64,000 nt of DNA from Vigna angularis (taxonomy: Eukaryota; Streptophyta; Magnoliopsida; Fabales; Fabaceae), in the NCBI RefSeq assembly GCF_016808095.1, contig NC_068970.1, positions 16,536,501 through 16,600,500 on the forward strand, written 5' to 3'. Both the position numbers and the translations under genes were made by a program. Position 1 is the first letter of the stretch; each line of letters begins with the position of its first letter. The notes beneath the pieces were generated by a model. The model was not told where the DNA came from. It ran no database searches and saw only the letters and a list, made by a program, of their open reading frames with translations. Below are positions 54,465 to 64,000 of the stretch, one piece after another.

Positions 54465-55478
54465 ATCTCAACATGAAACTTTGCTCTGTTATCTTCACAT
54501 GAAAGGCTTCAGAGGAATGAATGGATTTACTTTTAGAACATGTTTCAATTACAATATATAGGATTCGTACGTACTTCGTTTCTTTGGTAGCACCTTGAAT
54601 AATATTAAAGTCAACAGTTCTAGACAGATTTGTATTAATGTAAAGTTTCAAACTTACCCCTACTTATGATCTTGGTGTCAAAAGTTGCATCCATAAAGCT
54701 ATCTTCCCTTCTCTTTTACTTAAATATTTTTAATTCATTTTTTTAATCTCTTATTGATTAGCTCCTTCATCTTCTACCCAGAATAATTATATTATTTTTG
54801 TATGCAAGGGCTTTACAGGGAAACTAAAATGAAGTTGGTGCAAAGTGTGCAAACGGTGGGTGGTAGGAAGGTTTGGGAAGCAGTGGTTGGATATCCAGGG
54901 AAACTTTAGGTTCTATTATGTTGGCATTCTTTATTTTCTTCGCAATTATTTTTCTGGCTAAACATTTTGGAGTGGGAGTTCTTGAAAACATTTTTCTACT
55001 TTTATATTGGGAATATATTACTGAAACTTGAAAATTTTATTGAATTCATTAATTTCATACTTATATCAAGTTCTTAAAGGGGTTATGATAAACAAAGATG
55101 TGGTTATGATAAACACTTTTCTGCTTTGTTTTTCAGGTAACAATTTGCTTTCAGGACGCAAAAGATCATTGTAGGCAGGTGTCATTTCTTTCCTTGTTTG
55201 AGAATATGATTAAGTCATGTGTTATAACTTATAATCATCTTAGTTATGGTTGAACTGTGATAATGTACTTTGAAAACTGATTGATGTTATATTGTATTAG
55301 GCTAGGCTCCTAACTACAGGTGAACTGTAGTAAACTAAAGCTATCGCAGCATATAAAACTGATGAAGTGTCTGCTCTCAGATATTCAGTAATCTAGAATA
55401 TAAAAATAATATTTTTCTTTTCAATTCTGAAACCATTTTTATCTATTAAGAGTAATCATTTTATTTTTTATGGTTGTA

Positions 55479-55876
55479 GCTTTCTTTGAAGTCTGAACCT
55501 GAACGTAACCATAACCCAACTAAAAGAAAGACAACTCCAAATGCATTTCATCTCCACACAGAGGTTCATTACTTCCCCATAGTTTGAAACTGTAGTGTTT
55601 TTGATCTAGTTATTCTTATACCAACATTCTTAATCATTACAGGAAAGAGGTGCTGAGAAAGAGAAGAAATTGATCATGGAACTTCTGCACAAAGAGTTGG
55701 AGGAGGAAATAGCAAGGATTCCCAAGGCTAATCCATACCCTTACACCACCGATTATCTTGTGGTACATAATTTTGTGGATCAACCTTTTTTGTCTTCGTT
55801 TGCTAGTTGAAAAATTTGATGAAGTGTACTCTGAATATCATTTGCAGATCCCACCAAAACCATGATAGTTAGAAAT
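55479..55876 (+). pseudogene. Captured exons of a TPX2-family microtubule-associated protein gene
   Basis: Three exon-like blocks with good splice sites share one reading phase: about 55481-55562 (SLKSEPERNHNP...FHLHTE), 55644-55762 (ERGAEKEKKL...ELEEEIARIPKANP...TTDYLV), then IPPKP and an in-frame TGA after the acceptor at 55848. The acidic ELEEEIARIPKANP and HTEERG motifs recall plant TPX2-domain proteins, which bind spindle and cortical microtubules. The family call is from memory and moderate. The stop right after IPPKP, where I would expect the protein to continue, marks truncation. Confidence 0.5.
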
Positions 55877-57339
55877 TTGATTAACTGGTTGAATACCCAA
55901 ATTTATATAAAGATCCAAATTAATTGGTTGAGCACGATACCACGCCTTAGGTATCTGTAAGTTATTTCATTTGCATTCAACTCAGTTTATGCATTGATTG
56001 TTAGGATTCTAAAATGCTTTCACGGTAATAGCTCATGGGAAATGCTTTTTTTCTTTGATTTCAATTTCAATTTTTTTCTTGCAGTTTCCATCAACCTTGT
56101 TTTCCTTCATTCTCCTGTTGCTTTTTAGTGCTGGTTTGGTATCATTCTGAGAGCAGGAAGCACTTCAACCCCAAGTTTGAAAAATGTTTATTATTGGTTT
56201 TTTCTTCTTGTTATATTAATATATGTTTTGGTTTTGAAGGTGCTTTGTTCATGTTGCATCTTAGTCTCCCCTGTCCTATTAAGGTTTACTGTTAAATTCT
56301 GTTGTTTCCTTGTTAAAGTTAAAAACATAAAAGAAAGATGAATTTTATGCGTGAAAATTTTCCTATAATATTGGAAAGATGTGCAAAAATAGTTATACAT
56401 AGCCTATTGAAAGAAAAATCATAAAATATAAAATATTTATATAATAAATTATGTTAAATACTAACATTAATCATTTGCAGATTTTTTGTTCCATGAAAAC
56501 AGAATTATATTTTCTAACTTAGGTTTCTCAAATATGGTACACATTCAATAATTTGTATTATTTAGCATAGTTCTACCTTTTCAAGTGATTTAGCTTTAAC
56601 GTAGTAGGTTGAAAAAATCATTGATTTATTCATGATGAATTATCCTTTTTCATTATTTGATTAGGTAATTTAGAGTTGATAGGTTTCATTTTGATTGGAT
56701 GAATAAAAGCATGACAATTAGTAATACTATAGCAGAAACTCTGTTCAAATTTCATTGATTGCAGGGACAACATATTTGGTAGTATTAACGTGTGGTAATG
56801 GGCTACCAAGAGTTTCACTTCCCAAAATGGCAAGTCTATGATTTATTGCTAATGAATGCCACTTGGTAAAATGGTAGGTGGTGGTTTAAGTTGCTATAAA
56901 ATGCAAGGATGAAATGATGTTGAATATATTTGATGATTAAGGAAGCAAGTTCATTTTTAAAAATTATTGATTAATTATTATTTTATATTGTAGGTATATG
57001 ATAGATGAACCATATCAAATGACGATGAAAATGATGAACAAGAATAATGATGAAAATGAAGAACAAGAATGATGATGAAAATGAAGAACAAGCATGATAA
57101 TTATTATTCAGAATATTTTTTGATTTGTTATGTAAAAGATGTTTATTTTTAATTTTTAGGATTGAACATATATTATTTCTTAAGTTGAAAAATTAATTGT
57201 TTTTAAAATTTTAGAGTTTATTTTATATTATAATAATTACTTTTGGTTTTTATATTATTCTGGTTTAATATTAAATATATTTTATATTAATCACATTAAT
57301 CAAATAATTTGAATAATAAAAAATTAAATTATTTTCATT

Positions 57340-57620
57340 ACTGGCGGTTTTAAAACCCCAACTACATAAATCAGAAAATACTTGCGGTTTTTTACTAGCT
57401 CACGCAAGTTCCGGCGGTTTTTCTGAACCTCACAAGTACCGGCGGTTTCTGTGAAAACCCCCGCTAATAGCGGCGGTTTCTGAAAACCCCCGCTAATAGC
57501 GGCGGTTTCTGAAAACCCCCGCAAAAACTATCTGAAATTTTTGTGACGGTGATTTTCCCTGTGGTTTTGTCAACCGCAGGAAATGTATTTACCAGGGGTT
57601 AAAACCGCCGGTAATACTGA
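57340..57620. repeat. CACTA subterminal repeat cluster
   Basis: The motif CGGCGGTTT(C/T)TG with its partner AAAACCCCCGC recurs at least five times, including near-identical 28-bp units at about 57440-57525. Each GGCGGTTT...AAACCCCCGC pair can fold into a small hairpin. Confidence 0.85.
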
Positions 57621-57656
57621 GAAAAACCCCTGATAAAATTCCTTTTTTTTGTAGTG

Positions 57657-57659
57657 AGA
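57657..57659. repeat. Target-site duplication (AGA), right
   Basis: AGA directly follows GTAGTG and matches 53366-53368. Confidence 0.85.
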
Positions 57660-58841
57660 GGACCCAGATGTCTAATCACCTTCGATGCCAACACATATGA
57701 CTAGTCACAACTGACTGGACGAGACCAGGGCTGCTCTATGATTAGGATATGCCAACTCAGGTTTTTAAGGTTCCTTTATCCTACCAACAAAGAAAGGCTC
57801 TCAATAATTAACAATTAATTTATTTAAATTATCTACCTGTTCTCTTATGCTCTAAATCTGAAATGCCTAATTTTAATATTTTCACTTCCTCTCATAGCAA
57901 TCTCAAACCGTTCCTGTACGTCTATTTAATACCCATATACATGCTATTACAGAACCCTTACTCCCGACCTTCCAACAAGATCAATTTCAGCCAACAAACT
58001 CATTCAAAACAAATTAAATTCATCACATCACAACATGCACAATTTCACAGTTTCAATTATAACACCCAATACAATAAAAGTCATAAAACAGTTTCAAGAG
58101 CACACCAGTTCAACATTCATATGCATATATTTTTATAAAATAAATTCATACAAAAATAATTAGCTCCCCTTACATCAAACAGTTCCAATTATAGCAATCA
58201 GTTCATCAAACATTCCACAAGCCATCAATCACAGTTTTATAATTTCAACACATAACACCCAATATTTCTTAATCGTAACAGAAAATTCCAAACAACATGC
58301 CAATCAAATTATCATACATACAGAGCATATAATATTAAATCAAATAAACATAACCAGCTCCCCTACCTTGGAGTTGAGCAGTATAGCCACCTAGAGTGCC
58401 CTAACAGTGTCTTTACAGAGAAAACCCAAACAGTGCCCTACAACCACCTAAATGGTGATGGAAATAGCTCTTAGAGATAGAATAGGCAGGAAATCGAAAG
58501 GAAATACTACCCAGCTGCATGCAACCAGTAAAGTTGCATGCCCTAGGTTCAAGAAAAGGGGAAAAATTGACTTACCCGTCTAAATCGAAAACTAATCGGA
58601 TGGATAGAAAGCCCTCAATTCCGTGAGTGAAAGAACACCACCTAATCGAAATTTTAACGGTTCAAATGAGTGTAAGGGTAGAGAGAAGACAGAGAAGGAA
58701 GGAGGAAAACTGAGTTTAAAGAAAGAAAGAGAAAAGAACTGGAAAATGGCTTAGAGTTGAAAAAATGAAGAATCCTCTTCTAAGTCAGGGTGCCTTTGGT
58801 CCTGGCTGCAGGTCCAATAGCCTTATCTTCATGCTCTTACA

Positions 58842-59860
58842 GGCTCTCAAATGAACATTAAAAAGGCTTTTGGCACTTTGGATTGGAAATCAGATGATAA
58901 ATCTTATTACAGTCTTCAGTGGGTTTGGATTTAATACCAGATTTTGCAGTTGAATACAAACTATTCTAAATTCTGTTAGGCTTTCTCTGTGTGTTAACAG
59001 TAGATCTGTTTGTTTCTTGCGTTGTTATAAGGGTGTTCGTCAGGTGATCATCTTTCTCCCTTATGTTCTGCATTACTGAAAAAGGTCTAGGTAAAGGTCT
59101 TTTTGATGTAGTCTTCCTCTAGTGCCAAACAAAGCAGGATAAGTTATTACTTTTATCTCTTTTAATTCCTAAGCATTTAAAAGAAAAATTACGAATGATA
59201 TGTACGAGAAGTAAACGAGATTAAAATAATATTTACAAGAATAAAATTAGATAATTTTTAAGTATGGTATAAAAGATAAAATATGTATGAAAACTAAGTG
59301 AATAATATTACTTTTAATGACATTTTACGAAACAAAAACTTGATTCTAGCTTTACTTTTTAACCCGTAAATCAAACTTGTTTAATCAACAAAATTAAATA
59401 CATTTGTTTAGTTTAAGTGACGTCATTTTAATTTTAAAAAGTATTTGATCCTAGGCTGTCATGGGTAATTGCTTTGTATTCCTTCTTTAAATCACAGTCT
59501 TGCCGACATGCACTGTACCGGTTCAGGCTTCCAGCACCAATTGATAAAAACAATTCCTCTTCATCAATTTTTTTTAAAGTACAATTAATAACCTAGATTG
59601 TTTTTATTTTTTGTAAATGTAAATAAATCTAAAGTAGTATTTATTTTTTAAAAATTTATCTAAACAGAGCCATAAACACCGTAATTCATATTCTCAAGTT
59701 TATGCAATATTGTTGCCTCACCAGCTAAGATCGAATCTTAACAAATACTCGAGGAAATAATAATAATAACTAGAGAGAGTAAGTAACACCAGCACACACC
59801 CATCGTAATTAACTTAATTTCCTCTGTATTCTTTCTCTCGCAGTGCTTTTCTTTCTTTGT
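58842..59860. other. Intergenic stretch and RABH1 promoter region
   Basis: No gene was seen between the split LTR and the Rab gene. The last about 150 bp before the ATG lack in-frame coding and form the likely promoter and leader; no clear TATA box could be selected. Confidence 0.5.
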
Positions 59861-59971
59861 GAGATTGCTGAAGAGAGAAAAGCAAAATCGAATTATCGAA
59901 AGAATTGAATTGGATTCGTTTACAGAGTGAAGCGTTCCACAAATCTGAAGTGCACATTGCATTGTGGTTGA

Positions 59972-64000
<4,029 letters not shown>

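Larger units (their letters stand above)
53369..57656. mobile_element. Non-autonomous CACTA (En/Spm-type) transposon with gene-fragment cargo
   Basis: The 4,288-bp element begins CACTACAAAAATAATAC and ends TTTTTTTTGTAGTG, the diagnostic CACTA inverted ends, with AGA target duplications. Subterminal regions carry many GGCGGTTT / AAACCGCC motifs in both orientations (about 53400-53460 and 57340-57620), as expected for transposase-binding repeats. No transposase was found; the longest frames are under 100 codons. The interior holds a G+C-rich exon-like patch (53580-53850), a perfect 126-bp duplication and three consecutive TPX2-like exons. Removing the element plus one AGA restores an LTR sequence matching the relic around 32575-32635. 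Confidence 0.92.
52094..58841 (-). mobile_element. Ty3/gypsy LTR relic, minus strand, split by a CACTA element
   Basis: The left edge TGTGACATCCC is the reverse complement of a typical LTR end (GGGATGTCACA). The right edge CTCTTACA at 58841 is the reverse complement of TGTAAGAG. The parts 52094-53368 and 57657-58841 join to about 2.46 kb, similar to the other LTRs here. Landmarks match the other relics: AAGGGTGAGCTAATT, the hairpin block at 52398-52411, GGTCACCGGAGA at 53357, and ATATGACTAGTCACAACT at about 57697 (also at 32617). No outer target duplication was recognised. Confidence 0.75.

Overview
The window is AT-rich nuclear DNA of a flowering plant. Host genes have GT-AG introns, (TA)n microsatellites are frequent, and Ty3/gypsy, copia-type, CACTA, Mutator-like and small foldback elements are dense. 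The gene and repeat style suggests a legume, but that is inference; the species cannot be fixed from the window.

Layout. 1-7062: right part of a young Tekay/Del-type chromovirus (Ty3/gypsy) with an intact 1,490-codon gag-pol frame. It lacks only the start of its 5' LTR, and it sits inside an older copy of a long-TIR element (7063-7247). 7248-15100: intergenic, with microsatellites, a better-preserved copy of that long-TIR element (10436-11487) lodged in a (TA)n tract, and a degenerate trinucleotide tract (about 13830-14275). 15297-26590: a complete 17-exon gene for the peroxisomal Lon protease LON2. The reconstructed product is 886 residues and ends in the peroxisomal signal SKL; intron 10 carries a 350-bp solo LTR with perfect target-site duplications. 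27000-36000: intergenic, with a Mutator-like MITE and a minus-strand LTR relic. 36144-51716: three intronless paralogous genes for secreted invertase / pectin methylesterase inhibitor (PMEI)-domain proteins, about 4 to 10 kb apart and separated by another minus-strand LTR relic and a decayed copia gag. 52094-58841: a third minus-strand LTR, split by a 4,288-bp non-autonomous CACTA transposon (53369-57656, TSD AGA) that carries exons resembling a TPX2-family microtubule-associated protein gene. 59981 to the right edge: the first four exons of a RABH1 (Rab6-type) small GTPase gene, which runs out of the window.

How the genes relate. LON2 (peroxisomal matrix quality control), RABH1 (Golgi trafficking) and the PMEI-like genes (apoplastic carbohydrate or pectin enzyme inhibition) are unrelated neighbours, not a pathway. 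Only the PMEI-like genes form a family cluster. The most unusual signals are in the mobile DNA: (i) a short hairpin kept at the same place in four diverged LTRs while its stem sequence changed; (ii) a six-copy, 96-bp hairpin array in the young LTR with one compensatory base-pair change; (iii) a CACTA element with gene-fragment cargo whose insertion point is confirmed by a related uninterrupted LTR in the same window; and (iv) a long-TIR element family found abutting (TA)n at all three visible ends. In LON2, intron 16 is open in frame, so its retention would replace the SKL-bearing C-terminus.
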